Notes: a model not told the origin generated them from the sequence alone. A stretch of DNA of 64,000 nucleotides from Bradyrhizobium sp. AUGA SZCCT0158 (GCF_018130065.1 NZ_JAFCME010000010.1:186001-250000), one strand, 5' to 3'; counted from the stretch's first letter, positions 38,531-47,622 are shown. Numbers and translations are program-made.

Positions 38531-39223
38531 ATGGCGTCCGATCATACCCGCTCCGCCATTCTCGCCGCCGCCGAACGGCTCTACGCCGATCGCGGCTTTG
38601 GCGACGTGACGCTGCGCGACATCGTTGCCGAGGCGAATGTCAATCTCGCCGCGGTGAATTATCATTTCGGATCGAAGGACGAGTTGATCGCGGAATTGTT
38701 CGTGACCCGCAGCCTCGCCACCAACCGCGAGCGGCTCAACGAACTGAAGGCGGCCGAGGAAGCCGGCGGCGGCCGCGCCTCGATCGAGGCCATCATGCAC
38801 GCGCTGGTCGGCCCGACCTTGCGCGGCTGCCTCGGCCCGGACCGCGAAGGCTCGACCGCGGCGCGCTTCATGATCCGCGCCTCGATCGAGTCAGTGCCGC
38901 CGATCCGCCGCATCAAGAATCGCGAGGTCGATCATCTGCGGAAATTCGTCGCCGCAATGCGCCGCTCCCTGCCCGGCCGCGACGATGCCGAGCTCTATTG
39001 GGGCCTGCATTTTGCCCTCGCGATGTCGCACCACACGATCCGGGAAAAGGAGCGGCTGACAAAGCTGTCGGAAGGTCAGTGCGACCTGAACGACGTGCAC
39101 GCGATCGTCGAACGCGTGGTCGCGGTATCGGTGATGGCGCTGACGGGCGGCGAGCCGGCGAGGAAAGCACCGGCCCGGTCCATGGCGCCGCCGTATGGCC
39201 GGCTGACGCGGCAGGATATCTAG
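38531..39223 (+). CDS. TetR/AcrR family transcriptional regulator
   Basis: 230-residue repressor. The N-terminal HTH is HTRSAILAAAERLYADRGFG then VTLRDIVAEANVNLAAVNYHFGSKDELI (in pieces), followed by an all-helical ligand domain with a TetR_C-like core. The start MASDHTRSA was chosen because upstream in-frame ATGs fall inside the operator. Divergent from the acyl-CoA dehydrogenase-kinase operon, so an acyl-CoA or hydroxy-acid ligand is plausible. Its TAG stop shares the CTAG tetranucleotide with the RidA stop on the other strand. Confidence 0.88.
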   Translation: MASDHTRSAILAAAERLYADRGFGDVTLRDIVAEANVNLAAVNYHFGSKDELIAELFVTRSLATNRERLNELKAAEEAGGGRASIEAIMHALVGPTLRGCLGPDREGSTAARFMIRASIESVPPIRRIKNREVDHLRKFVAAMRRSLPGRDDAELYWGLHFALAMSHHTIREKERLTKLSEGQCDLNDVHAIVERVVAVSVMALTGGEPARKAPARSMAPPYGRLTRQDI

Positions 39224-39612
39224 AGAACTGCTACGCAGTCGATCTCGATGTCGAACGGCCCCATCCATTCCGGGACGCACACGAAAATGCGCGCCGGCGG
39301 ATCGACCGGAAAGTACCGCGCATAGATCGCATTGACGGTCGGGAAGTGCTTTGCCGACGTGCAGTAGATATTGCACTTCATCACGTTCTGCAGGCTGGTG
39401 CCTGAAGCCTCCAGGCAGAGCTTCATCTGCTCCAGGACGATCTCGGTCTGGCGCTCGATCGGCGCGGCACGCACCTCGCCGGTTTCCGGATCGAACGGCG
39501 GAAAGCCTGATACAAACACCATGTTGCCGGCCCGCGTGACCGGCGAGATCGGCGCGTTCCACTTCGCGAGATAAGAGGACAATGGCTCGACGCGGATCAC
39601 TTCTCGTTTCAT
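39220..39612 (-). CDS. RidA family protein
   Basis: 130-residue YjgF/YER057c/UK114-type protein. RidA enzymes hydrolyse reactive imines/enamines. The start MKREVIRVEPLSSYLAKWNA has GAGGTG upstream. Family elements include VFVSGFPPFDPETGEV, the QTEIVLEQMKLCLEASG helix and VMKCNIYCTS. The usual substrate-binding arginine (R105 of E. coli RidA) does not appear: the region reads PPARIFVCVPEW. It may thus be a non-canonical subfamily. It converges with the TetR gene. Confidence 0.82.
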   Translation of the reverse strand: MKREVIRVEPLSSYLAKWNAPISPVTRAGNMVFVSGFPPFDPETGEVRAAPIERQTEIVLEQMKLCLEASGTSLQNVMKCNIYCTSAKHFPTVNAIYARYFPVDPPARIFVCVPEWMGPFDIEIDCVAVL

Positions 39613-39724
39613 GGCGGCACCTCGGTTCGAATCGAGCCCATGATGCGACACTAGCAGCCGCCAGTGACATCATGTTTCGACCGAGGTGGAAGTGTCGTTA
39701 CCGGGTCCAGCCGGGTTTCGCGCC

Positions 39725-40951
39725 TTAGACGATCTTCTGCGCCTTCAACGCCTCGACCTTGGCGTCGTCATAGCCGATCGTCGCCAGCACTTCCCTGGTG
39801 TGCGCGCCGAGCAGCGGCGGCGCGCGATAGTCCTTTACCGGCGTGCCGGAGAACGAGATGGCGTTGCGGATCAGCGACAGTTCCGGCTCGAAGGGATGTT
39901 CGACCTTGACCCGCATGCCGCGCGACTGGACGTGCGGATCTGAAAACACCTGCTCGAAATTGTTGATCGGACCGGAGGGCACGCCGGCCTTTTCCAATTC
40001 GTCCAGCCAGTACGCCACCGGCTTCTTCAGGAACAATCCGGCGAAGATCGCCATGATCTCCTTGCCGTGCACGACGCGGTCGTTGTTCTTGAGGAATCTT
40101 GGATCGGTCGCAAGCTCGGGGGCGCCCAACACGGCGCAGGTGCGCGCGAACTGGCCGTCATTGCCGACCACCAGCATCAATTCGCCATCGGTGGCGCGGA
40201 ACACGCCGGCCGGCATGCCGCCATTGCCCCAGGTGCCGCGCCGCGGCGGCGTCACGCCGTTGACGAGGTAGATCTGCAACCAATGCGACAGCGAGGCGAT
40301 CACGGTGTCGAACAGGCAGACGTCGACATGCTGCCCCTCCCCGCCATTGACCTTGCGGTGGAACAGCGCCGAGAGAATGCCGATCGAGGTGTTCATGCCG
40401 GTCATGTAGTCGACGATCGACGGGCCGACCTTCATCGGCCCCTCGCCGGGTTCGCCGTCGATATGACCGGTGACGCTCATCAGGCCGCCCATCGCTTGCA
40501 GGATGGCGTCGTAGCCGGCGCGCGGCGCGTAAGGCCCGGTCTGGCCGAAACCGGTCACCGAGCAATAGATGATGCCGGGATTGATCGCCTTGATCGATTC
40601 ATAATCCAGCCGGTAGCGCTTGAGGTCGCCGACCTTGTAATTCTCCATCATCACGTCGCAGGATTTTGCCAGCTCGCGGATGATGTCCTGGCCTTCCGGC
40701 GAGGCGATGTTGACCGTGACCGACTTCTTGTTGCGGTTAGCGCACAGATAGAACGAATTGTTGTTGTTGGCCTTGCCTTCGGGGTCCTGCAGATAAGGCG
40801 GGCCGAAGGCGCGCGCGTCGTCGCCGCCGCCGGGACGCTCGATCTTGATCACCTCGGCGCCGAGATCGCCCAGCATCTGCGCCGACAAGGGCCCCGCCAG
40901 CACCCGCGTCAGGTCGAGAATTTTGATGCCTTTGAGTGGCAGAGCCGACAT
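39725..40951 (-). CDS. CaiB/BaiF family CoA-transferase
   Basis: 408-residue class III CoA-transferase. It opens MSALPLKGIKILDLTRVLAGPL with GGAGG upstream; the earlier in-frame ATG lacks similarity. GPGGGDDARAFGPP-like and NRNKKSVTVNI elements are present, and the catalytic aspartate is in RAGYDAILQAMGGLM (about residue 170). It moves CoA between carboxylic acids; substrate unknown. It lies upstream of RidA on the same strand and probably serves the acyl-CoA cluster. Confidence 0.88.
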   Translation of the reverse strand: MSALPLKGIKILDLTRVLAGPLSAQMLGDLGAEVIKIERPGGGDDARAFGPPYLQDPEGKANNNNSFYLCANRNKKSVTVNIASPEGQDIIRELAKSCDVMMENYKVGDLKRYRLDYESIKAINPGIIYCSVTGFGQTGPYAPRAGYDAILQAMGGLMSVTGHIDGEPGEGPMKVGPSIVDYMTGMNTSIGILSALFHRKVNGGEGQHVDVCLFDTVIASLSHWLQIYLVNGVTPPRRGTWGNGGMPAGVFRATDGELMLVVGNDGQFARTCAVLGAPELATDPRFLKNNDRVVHGKEIMAIFAGLFLKKPVAYWLDELEKAGVPSGPINNFEQVFSDPHVQSRGMRVKVEHPFEPELSLIRNAISFSGTPVKDYRAPPLLGAHTREVLATIGYDDAKVEALKAQKIV

Positions 40952-41135
40952 GAAACTTCCTCCGAAACTTTTGATTTGGTGGCGCCGGAATGTCCCCCCC
41001 GGCGCGCGATGCCCAGCGGATACACTATTTTGCGGCCATGAGCCCTGCATTGGCGGCATGCAGGTATCCGTTTGTGGCTTGTGGCGCGCCGAGCGGAAGT
41101 CGAGGTGGGGTGCCTGGAGGAGTGTGCAAAACGAA

Positions 41136-43136
41136 TTATCGGCCGTCCGGCACCGTATCGCCTTCCCCTGCTTTCAGTGCACGCAATTGCCGAAAGCTCA
41201 CGATCCGACCGGCAATCGCACTGGCCGCGACTGTGGACGGGCTCGCCAGCCAGACTTGCCCGGGCCCGGAGCGGCCTGGAAAATTGCGGTTGATCGCGCT
41301 TACCGTCACCTGATCGGCGCGCTCGGAGACGCCGGGACCGGCATTCACACAGGCGCCACATCCCGGCTCGACCAGTTCGACACCCACGCGTTCAAACACG
41401 TCAAGCATTCCGCTTTGAACGCAGAAGTCACGGACATCCTGGCTGCCGAACTGGAGAAAGAAGCGTGTGCCGGCAGCGACCCGCATGCCGCGCTGCGCCG
41501 CCCATTCGAGCACGGCGTGGTAATGCAGCAAATCCTCGCGCTTGCCGCCTGTGCACGAGCCGCCATAGGCGATATCGATCCCCACCGTCTCCGCCAGTTC
41601 CGATATGGCAACGCCGCGACCGGGATCGCCGGGCCTCGCCAGCATCGGCTCGAGCCTGTCGCACTCGATCTCGATGAGGTGAGCCAGTTCGGCCCCTTCG
41701 TCGCTGCACATCCATGGCTCGAGCTGCAGATCGATGCCGCGGCGCTCCCTGACAAAGCGCTGCGTCTCCGCATCGGGCACGACGATTGCGCTGAAGCCGC
41801 CGATTTCCGCCACCATGTTGGTCAGCGTCGCACGCTCGTCGGTAGACAGGTTTGACAGCGCTTCGCCGCAATACTCGAACATCTGGCCGATCGCACGTCC
41901 CTCGCGCACGTAGGGCAAACGCAAGAGGTGCAGAACGATATCCTTCGCCTCGACGCCGGCCGGAAGGCGGCCGCTCAGCCGCACACGGCATGTCCGGGGT
42001 ACCTCGACACGCACCTCTCCCGTCATCCACGCGTTGGCCATTTCGGTCGTGCCAATGCCGAACGCCAATGCTCCCAGGGCACCGCAATGCGGCGTATGGG
42101 AATCCGTGCCGACGACCAGCTGACCCGGCTTCACGTAACGCTCCGCCATGATCGAGTGGCTGATGCCTTCCGAACCGTCACGGTCAGTAAGGTAGCCGTG
42201 CAGGCGCACCCCATGCGTCTCGCAGAATTGCTGCTGCACCCTGGCCAATGCCTGCGCGGCTTCGAGCAGGCCGCGGGCGCGCCGCTCGGGCGCCATGGTC
42301 TGGTGGATGAAGGGCAAGTGATCACCGAAGCAGATGATGCTCGCACGATCATGCAGCGTGATCGGGCCCTCGCCCATTTCCCGCGCGAGAAAGCTGACGC
42401 ACATCGGCGTTACGTATTCGTGCGCATAGCGCCAGTCCGCCCGTGCGAAGACGGCTTGCCCGGGACGAACCGCAGCCGAATGGCCGGCGGATGCGCGTGC
42501 GATGATCTTTTCGGCATAGGTCATCGGCCGCGATGCGGTGGTGCGCATGGCCGGCGACGAGCCGTCCTTTCGCGCGCGCGCCAGCTTGAACAACCCTCCG
42601 CGCCGAATGAGCTCGGCGGTGAGTTCGTCCTCGCCTTCGGTAAACTCGCTGACGGAAATGCTCTCGCCGCGGCGTATCCGTTCGATCAAGGCGAAATCGG
42701 TCGAGGTGTAGATGCCCAGATTACGGCAGTTCTGCCGGTAGATGCGCTCGAAGCTTTCGGCGATCACCAGCCTGATGCCGGCGCACCATTCCGCATAGGG
42801 GCTGGCCTCGCGCGACGAGCCCTTGCCGTAGCGGCGCCCGGCCACCGTCACGCCGAACCCGCCGGCCTTGACGCTGCCGGCAGATACCGGGAGGCGCTGA
42901 CCGCATTTCAGGCCGAGATAGGGATATTCCCCGAGCTTCTCGTCGTAATAATAGCAGATCGCGGCCGGGGTGATCTCGTCGGTCGACACGTCGCTGCGCA
43001 GCGGCAGCGCCTCGGCCAGCGAGACATCCGTCCCTTGCAACTGGCTTTCCACCACGTCCGCGTCTTCAGAGAGGAACAGGATGCGGCCGTCAAAGCGGAC
43101 CTGTGTGGCTGGTTCCGATGTCATGACGCCTCTCAT
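41136..43136 (-). CDS. aconitase-family hydratase, single chain with LeuD-like domain before LeuC-like domain
   Basis: 666-residue (4Fe-4S) hydro-lyase. Residues about 60-190 are the swivel (LeuD-like) domain: VAGRRYGKGSSREASPYAEW and VIAESFERIYRQNCRNLGIY. Residues about 205-650 are the catalytic LeuC-like part: TYAEKIIARASAG, VVGTDSHTPHCGALG, and the cluster cysteines in YGGSCTGG and EPGCGACVNAG. Large-before-small is the usual order in fused enzymes, so this order is notable. ATG 43136 overlaps the stop of the Bug protein gene (ATGA). An internal ATG at 43124 has a better Shine-Dalgarno. Expected to hydrate a C5/C6 unsaturated dicarboxylate such as citraconate. Confidence 0.85.
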   Translation of the reverse strand: MRGVMTSEPATQVRFDGRILFLSEDADVVESQLQGTDVSLAEALPLRSDVSTDEITPAAICYYYDEKLGEYPYLGLKCGQRLPVSAGSVKAGGFGVTVAGRRYGKGSSREASPYAEWCAGIRLVIAESFERIYRQNCRNLGIYTSTDFALIERIRRGESISVSEFTEGEDELTAELIRRGGLFKLARARKDGSSPAMRTTASRPMTYAEKIIARASAGHSAAVRPGQAVFARADWRYAHEYVTPMCVSFLAREMGEGPITLHDRASIICFGDHLPFIHQTMAPERRARGLLEAAQALARVQQQFCETHGVRLHGYLTDRDGSEGISHSIMAERYVKPGQLVVGTDSHTPHCGALGALAFGIGTTEMANAWMTGEVRVEVPRTCRVRLSGRLPAGVEAKDIVLHLLRLPYVREGRAIGQMFEYCGEALSNLSTDERATLTNMVAEIGGFSAIVVPDAETQRFVRERRGIDLQLEPWMCSDEGAELAHLIEIECDRLEPMLARPGDPGRGVAISELAETVGIDIAYGGSCTGGKREDLLHYHAVLEWAAQRGMRVAAGTRFFLQFGSQDVRDFCVQSGMLDVFERVGVELVEPGCGACVNAGPGVSERADQVTVSAINRNFPGRSGPGQVWLASPSTVAASAIAGRIVSFRQLRALKAGEGDTVPDGR

Positions 43137-44131
43137 TCGGCGGTGATGCCGAGAGCGCGGATGAGTTCACCGCGTGCCTGATAGTCGACCTCGATCTGGC
43201 GCCTGAAATCATCAGGCGTGCCACCGAGCGCGACCATGCGCTGCTTATCCAGCCAGGTGCGCATCGATTCCGTTGCAAGGATCTGATTTATCTCCTTGTT
43301 CAAGGTGGCTATCACCGCCTTCGGCGTATTCTTTGGCAGCATGAACCCGGTATAGCTGATGACCTTGAACTCCGGAAAAGTTTCGCTGATCGCCGGCACG
43401 TCGGGAAGCAACGGGAATCGCTTTTCCGACGTGACGCCGAGCACCTTGATCTTGCCTGCCATCGCCAGCGGCTCCACCGCCGTCGGTGCGCCAAACAGCA
43501 GCGGTATCTGCCCGCCCAGGAGATCGTTCACAGCAACCGACGTTCCCTTGTAGGGAATGTGGGTCATGGTGAAGCCGCCGTACTTCTGCAGCATCTCGCC
43601 GGCGAGGCGATGCGGCGTCGAACTGCCAGGACTGCCGAAACTCAAATTCTGCGTCTTTTGCTTGCCCAGCGCGACCAGCTCGGCCACCGAATTCGCCGGC
43701 ACATTGTTGGCAGCGGCAAGCAGCAGCGGCGACCACATGACGTTGACGACCGGCTCCATTGCCTTCGAAAGGTCGAAGTGATTACTGGTGGCGAGGTGCG
43801 GGTCGATAGCGACCATCGCGTCCGTCACGAGGAGGATCGTGTATCCGTCGGGCTCGGCGCGTGCGGCCGCCTGCGCCGCGATCATGCCATTGGCACCCGT
43901 CTTGTTTTCGATGACGACGGATACTTTGAGGTTCTCGCCGAGTTGCTTGCCGATGATCCGGGCTAGTGCGTCGGCCTGCCCGCCCGCGGAATAACCCACC
44001 AGGATTGTCAGGGATCGTGATGGATATGGCTGCGCCTTGGCGCCGAGCACCGTCGCAACCAACGCCATTGCAACCAGCACCACGACGCCCAGCGCGCGGG
44101 CTTTTCCTCGAACCAGTTTGCCGGATGTCAT
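43133..44131 (-). CDS. Bug/TctC family tripartite tricarboxylate transporter receptor
   Basis: 332-residue periplasmic binding protein. A signal peptide (ALGVVVLVAMALVATVLGAKA) precedes the mature start QPYPSRSLTILVGYSAGG. PGGxxD-type core, ENKTGANGMIAAQAAARAEPDGYTIL and IPYKGTSVAVNDLLGGQ are family landmarks. The start ATG has GGAGGAGG upstream. No TctA/TctB membrane partners are in the cluster, common for Bug receptors. It probably captures the dicarboxylate degraded by the neighbouring enzymes. Confidence 0.9.
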   Translation of the reverse strand: MTSGKLVRGKARALGVVVLVAMALVATVLGAKAQPYPSRSLTILVGYSAGGQADALARIIGKQLGENLKVSVVIENKTGANGMIAAQAAARAEPDGYTILLVTDAMVAIDPHLATSNHFDLSKAMEPVVNVMWSPLLLAAANNVPANSVAELVALGKQKTQNLSFGSPGSSTPHRLAGEMLQKYGGFTMTHIPYKGTSVAVNDLLGGQIPLLFGAPTAVEPLAMAGKIKVLGVTSEKRFPLLPDVPAISETFPEFKVISYTGFMLPKNTPKAVIATLNKEINQILATESMRTWLDKQRMVALGGTPDDFRRQIEVDYQARGELIRALGITAE

Positions 44132-44197
44132 GCTCCGCCTCCTCCCTGAGATCACATTATCCAGGTGCGGTTGAATTCACCGCGCTCTGGTTCGTTC

Positions 44198-45412
44198 TTA
44201 TGCGGGCTCGTTCGCGACCGCGCCCAGCACGCCGGCCGAACGCAAATCCTCAATGTCGCGCTCCGAATATCCGGCGGCCCGCAGAATCTCGTCCGTGTGC
44301 TCGCCGATCCGCGGCGGCTGGCGATCGAGGCCGGGCCGTTCCTGCGCTTCGCCGAACTCGACCGGCAGCGCCGGGATTCCGACCAGCGGCCCGCCACCTA
44401 GTCCCCATACGGCGGTCGCAAGCAGCCCGCCATTGTCAAGCAGATGCGGATCGGTCGACAATTCGTCGGGCCGGCCGACCCGCGAATAGGCCACCCGTGC
44501 CGTTTCGCATTTTGCCAGGATTTCGCCGAGCGGCAGCCGCGCGATCCGCCGTTCCAGTTCGGGGAGCATCCACTCGCGCGCTTCGCAGCGGGCGGCGTTG
44601 CCTGCAAACCTGATATCATCGCGCCAGTCGTCGAAGCCGAACGTTTCGCAGAAGCGCTGCCAGTGGCCGTCCGAAGTGCAGCCGATGAAGACCTGACCGC
44701 CATCGGACGCGGTGAAAACGTCGTAGACGCCCCAGGCATTCTTGCGTGCCGGCATCGGCGGCATCGGACCGCCGATGACCGCGCTGCCGACGACGACGGC
44801 GCCGAGCATGAAGGTCGCGCTTTCAAACAGGGAACTGGCAACTTTCTGCCCGACGCCCGTCGCGTCGCGTTCGCGCAGCGCGGCCAGCGCAGCCACCACG
44901 CCAAATACGCCGCCGAGAATGTCGATCACGGGCGCGCCAGCGCGGAGTGGCCGGCCGGGCGGACCCGTCATGTAGGCGAGGCCGGACTGCATCTGCACGA
45001 CTTCATCGAGCGCGCCGCGATTTTCGTACGGCCCTTTCAAAAAACCCTTCATCGAAAGGTAGACCAGACGTGGATTGATCCGGCGCAGATCCTCCCAGCT
45101 GCATTTCAGCCGCTCGATGGTTCCCGGCCCAAAGTTCTCCAGCACCACGTCAGCATCCCTGACGAGCCAGTGCACGATCGCCTGTCCCTCGGGCCGCTTC
45201 AGGTCGATCGCGATCGACCGCTTGTTGCGATTATAGGTCGCGAAGAATCCAGCGGCGAAGCCCGGCAGGCGCCGCGTCGGATCGCCGCCGGCAGGCTCAA
45301 TCTTGATGACGTCGGCGCCGAGATCGGCAAACAGCACGCCCGCACACGGGCCCATGATGGTGTGGCCGAAATCAAGCACCTTCAACCCCGCCAGCGGCCT
45401 GGACGCCGTCAT
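44198..45412 (-). CDS. CaiB/BaiF family CoA-transferase
   Basis: 404-residue class III CoA-transferase. It opens MTASRPLAGLKVLDFGHTIM, has NRNKRSIAIDLKRPEGQ, and the candidate catalytic aspartate in ENRGALDEVVQMQSGL. ATG 45412 overlaps the HMG-CoA-lyase-like stop (ATGA), indicating tight coupling; an ATG three bases upstream is also possible. In this context the likely reaction is activation of a hydroxy-dicarboxylate such as citramalate with CoA, as done by succinyl-CoA:citramalate CoA-transferases. Confidence 0.88.
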   Translation of the reverse strand: MTASRPLAGLKVLDFGHTIMGPCAGVLFADLGADVIKIEPAGGDPTRRLPGFAAGFFATYNRNKRSIAIDLKRPEGQAIVHWLVRDADVVLENFGPGTIERLKCSWEDLRRINPRLVYLSMKGFLKGPYENRGALDEVVQMQSGLAYMTGPPGRPLRAGAPVIDILGGVFGVVAALAALRERDATGVGQKVASSLFESATFMLGAVVVGSAVIGGPMPPMPARKNAWGVYDVFTASDGGQVFIGCTSDGHWQRFCETFGFDDWRDDIRFAGNAARCEAREWMLPELERRIARLPLGEILAKCETARVAYSRVGRPDELSTDPHLLDNGGLLATAVWGLGGGPLVGIPALPVEFGEAQERPGLDRQPPRIGEHTDEILRAAGYSERDIEDLRSAGVLGAVANEPA

Positions 45413-46368
45413 CATGCAGCCCTTTTCCTGAATGCAGCGAGCGTTCCCGATCGCAACGCGGCGCTCGGCAGGCGGTGTCCGACGATGCGCTCGGCGAGAC
45501 GCCCGGCCTCGATCAGCGCCTCGATGTCGAGGCCGGTGGCGATGCCCATCTCGTCGCACAGCAGCGCGAGCTCCTCGGTGGCGATGTTGCCGGGCGCTCC
45601 GGGCTGGCCGGCGAACGGGCAGCCGCCGAGCCCCGCCACCGCCGCATCGAACGCGGTCACGCCGAGCCTCAATCCCTCATAGGCGCATGCGATGCCCTGC
45701 CCCCGCGTGTCATGCAGATGCAGGGCGATCCGCAGGTTCGGCCAGCGGTCACGAACGGCGCCGACCGCGGCCGCGACCCGGCGCGGCGTCGCCCAGCCCA
45801 TGGAATCCGCGAGCGCGACATCCCGCACCTCAACGCCGAATTCGCGCGCGACGGCTAGCCCGTCCGCCACCGTCCCCACGACCGTGGTGGGCGAGACGTC
45901 GCCGGAGAAATTGCAGCCGAAGGCGGCCATGACGATGATCTTCGCGATCGGCACGCCCGCTTCCTGGTGCACGCCCACATATTTGCGCATGGCTTCGATT
46001 TGTCCGGCGCGATCGCGGTTGAGATTTCTAATGGCGAAAGCTTCCGATGCGCTTAGCGAAATGAACCCGGCAAGGCTCAGCTTCCCGCCGAACGCAAGTG
46101 CGCGCCGCAATCCGCCCTCGTTGAACCACAGCGCGGAGTATTCGACGCCTTGCCGTGCGGTGAACCCCTCGACCACGGCCTCGGCGTCGGCCCAACCCGG
46201 AACATGCTTGGCGTTGACGAAGGAGGCGATCTGGATCCGGCGCAGGCCGCAATTGGAAAGCGCGTCGATCAGCGCGATCTTGTCCGCGGTCGCGATCGGG
46301 CCCTGCTCGATCTGAAAGCCTTCGCGAGGCCCCTCTTCGCTGATGACGACGCTGTTCGGCAGGTCCAT
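45412..46368 (-). CDS. HMG-CoA lyase family protein, possible citramalyl-CoA lyase
   Basis: 318-residue TIM-barrel lyase of the DRE-TIM family. The N-terminal motif is EEGPREGFQIE, where HMG-CoA lyases have PRDGLQ, so the metal-binding Asp is Glu. The metal-binding LHLHDTRGQG and catalytic-cysteine loop GLGGCPFAGQPGAPGN are intact. First gene of the LysR-controlled cluster, coupled to the CoA-transferase by ATGA. Cleavage of citramalyl-CoA to pyruvate and acetyl-CoA, as reported for an HMG-CoA-lyase-like enzyme of Chloroflexus, fits better than leucine breakdown because no methylcrotonyl-CoA genes are near. Confidence 0.85.
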   Translation of the reverse strand: MDLPNSVVISEEGPREGFQIEQGPIATADKIALIDALSNCGLRRIQIASFVNAKHVPGWADAEAVVEGFTARQGVEYSALWFNEGGLRRALAFGGKLSLAGFISLSASEAFAIRNLNRDRAGQIEAMRKYVGVHQEAGVPIAKIIVMAAFGCNFSGDVSPTTVVGTVADGLAVAREFGVEVRDVALADSMGWATPRRVAAAVGAVRDRWPNLRIALHLHDTRGQGIACAYEGLRLGVTAFDAAVAGLGGCPFAGQPGAPGNIATEELALLCDEMGIATGLDIEALIEAGRLAERIVGHRLPSAALRSGTLAAFRKRAA

Positions 46369-46468
46369 GCGCCGTGGCTCCTCCGGGTGATCTTGTTGGA
46401 TGTGAGCTTGCCGCGCCCCAAGACATCTGACAAATATAATATCACGATCAATCTGTTCTATTAATTAG

Positions 46469-47461
46469 ATGACGGGAGCGATCACGGTGGCGTTGGGATT
46501 GCGGCAGATCAGATACTTCATCGCCATCGCCGATGCCGGCGTGCTGTCGCGGGCGGCGGAGAGGCTCAACATCGCCCAGTCGGCGCTCAGCCATCACGTT
46601 GCCGCGCTCGAAAACGATCTCGGCGTCAAACTGCTCGAACGAAGGCCGCGCGGCATCGCGCTGACCGCGGCCGGACGCCGGCTCTACGAGCACGCCAGCG
46701 CGGTCCTGTCGGCACTCGGCAAGGCCGAAGAGGATGTCCGGACCTATAATGAGGCCGCGACCGGTCCGGTCTGCCTCGGCCTCAGCCATACCGGGATTTC
46801 GCTGGTCGCGCTCGATCTGATGAAGGCGGTTCGAACCATCGCGCCGGGCGTTTACCTGAGCATCGTTGAGGCGCTGTCACCGGCGCTGACCGAGCGCGTC
46901 CTGTCCGGCACCGTCGATCTCGCGCTCGCCTACAATCCCCCGCGGGACGCCCGTCTGGATGTCGAGCTGCTGCTGGAGGAAGACCTTTACCTCGTCGGGC
47001 ATCCGAGCCTGATCGGCCGGTCGGCCACTCCGATCGCCTTCTCCGCGATTCCGCAGCGAAGCGTACTTGGGTTGTCGCCGATGCCGGCATCGCGCGCCAT
47101 CATCCAGACCCAGGTTCTCCGCAATCAGGTCATCCCAAGCGAAACGCTCGAAGTCGATTCACTGCCGGCGCTGCGAATGGCGCTTGAGGCCGGCCTCGGA
47201 TGTGCCATTCTTTCCCGCGCCACCGTGCTCTCCGACCTTGCGGCGGAGAAATATCATGCGCGGCGCATCATCGATCCGCCGCTGACGCGCTCGCTTGGGC
47301 TGATCGCGCTGGCGGACCGGCCGCAGACTAAGGCGTTCCTGGAGGTGCGCAAGACCGTGATCGAGGTCGTGCGCGCCGCCATCAGCAACAAACGCTGGCC
47401 GGCAACGGAGTACGGCCGGCGACGTGCGGCCAAAGGGCTGAAAGCCGCAAAGCCACGCTGA
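46469..47461 (+). CDS. LysR family transcriptional regulator
   Basis: 330-residue LysR-type regulator. The winged HTH (about residues 8-65) reads LRQIRYFIAIADAGVLSRAA then NIAQSALSHHVAALENDLGV, followed by the periplasmic-binding-like effector domain. It is divergent from the HMG-CoA-lyase-like cluster across 100 bp that contain AT-rich dyads (ATAATAT, CTATTAATTAG) in otherwise GC-rich DNA, the expected LysR site. It should activate the cluster in response to the substrate or its CoA ester. Confidence 0.9.
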   Translation: MTGAITVALGLRQIRYFIAIADAGVLSRAAERLNIAQSALSHHVAALENDLGVKLLERRPRGIALTAAGRRLYEHASAVLSALGKAEEDVRTYNEAATGPVCLGLSHTGISLVALDLMKAVRTIAPGVYLSIVEALSPALTERVLSGTVDLALAYNPPRDARLDVELLLEEDLYLVGHPSLIGRSATPIAFSAIPQRSVLGLSPMPASRAIIQTQVLRNQVIPSETLEVDSLPALRMALEAGLGCAILSRATVLSDLAAEKYHARRIIDPPLTRSLGLIALADRPQTKAFLEVRKTVIEVVRAAISNKRWPATEYGRRRAAKGLKAAKPR

Positions 47462-47519
47462 AATCGAAGGGCGCGTCCGTTCGCACGCAGCGAGCGCGGC
47501 ATTGTCATCGAAATGTCGC

Positions 47520-47544
47520 GGAACAGGTCTTCTCCCGCAACGTT
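47520..47544 (+). promoter_or_regulatory. EcfG (general stress) promoter
   Basis: GGAAC, 16-bp spacer, CGTT: an exact match to the alphaproteobacterial EcfG/RpoE2 consensus GGAAC-N16/17-cGTT. Predicted transcription start is near 47551, so the ATG there would be essentially leaderless; this favours the downstream start of the DUF3182 gene at 47623. Confidence 0.75.
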
Positions 47545-47622
47545 TCCCTGATGTGCAAGCGAGCTGCGCGACTTTCTCAGGGAGTCGTATCTCAATCGGT
47601 ATACCTTGATCGGGAATTTTCG

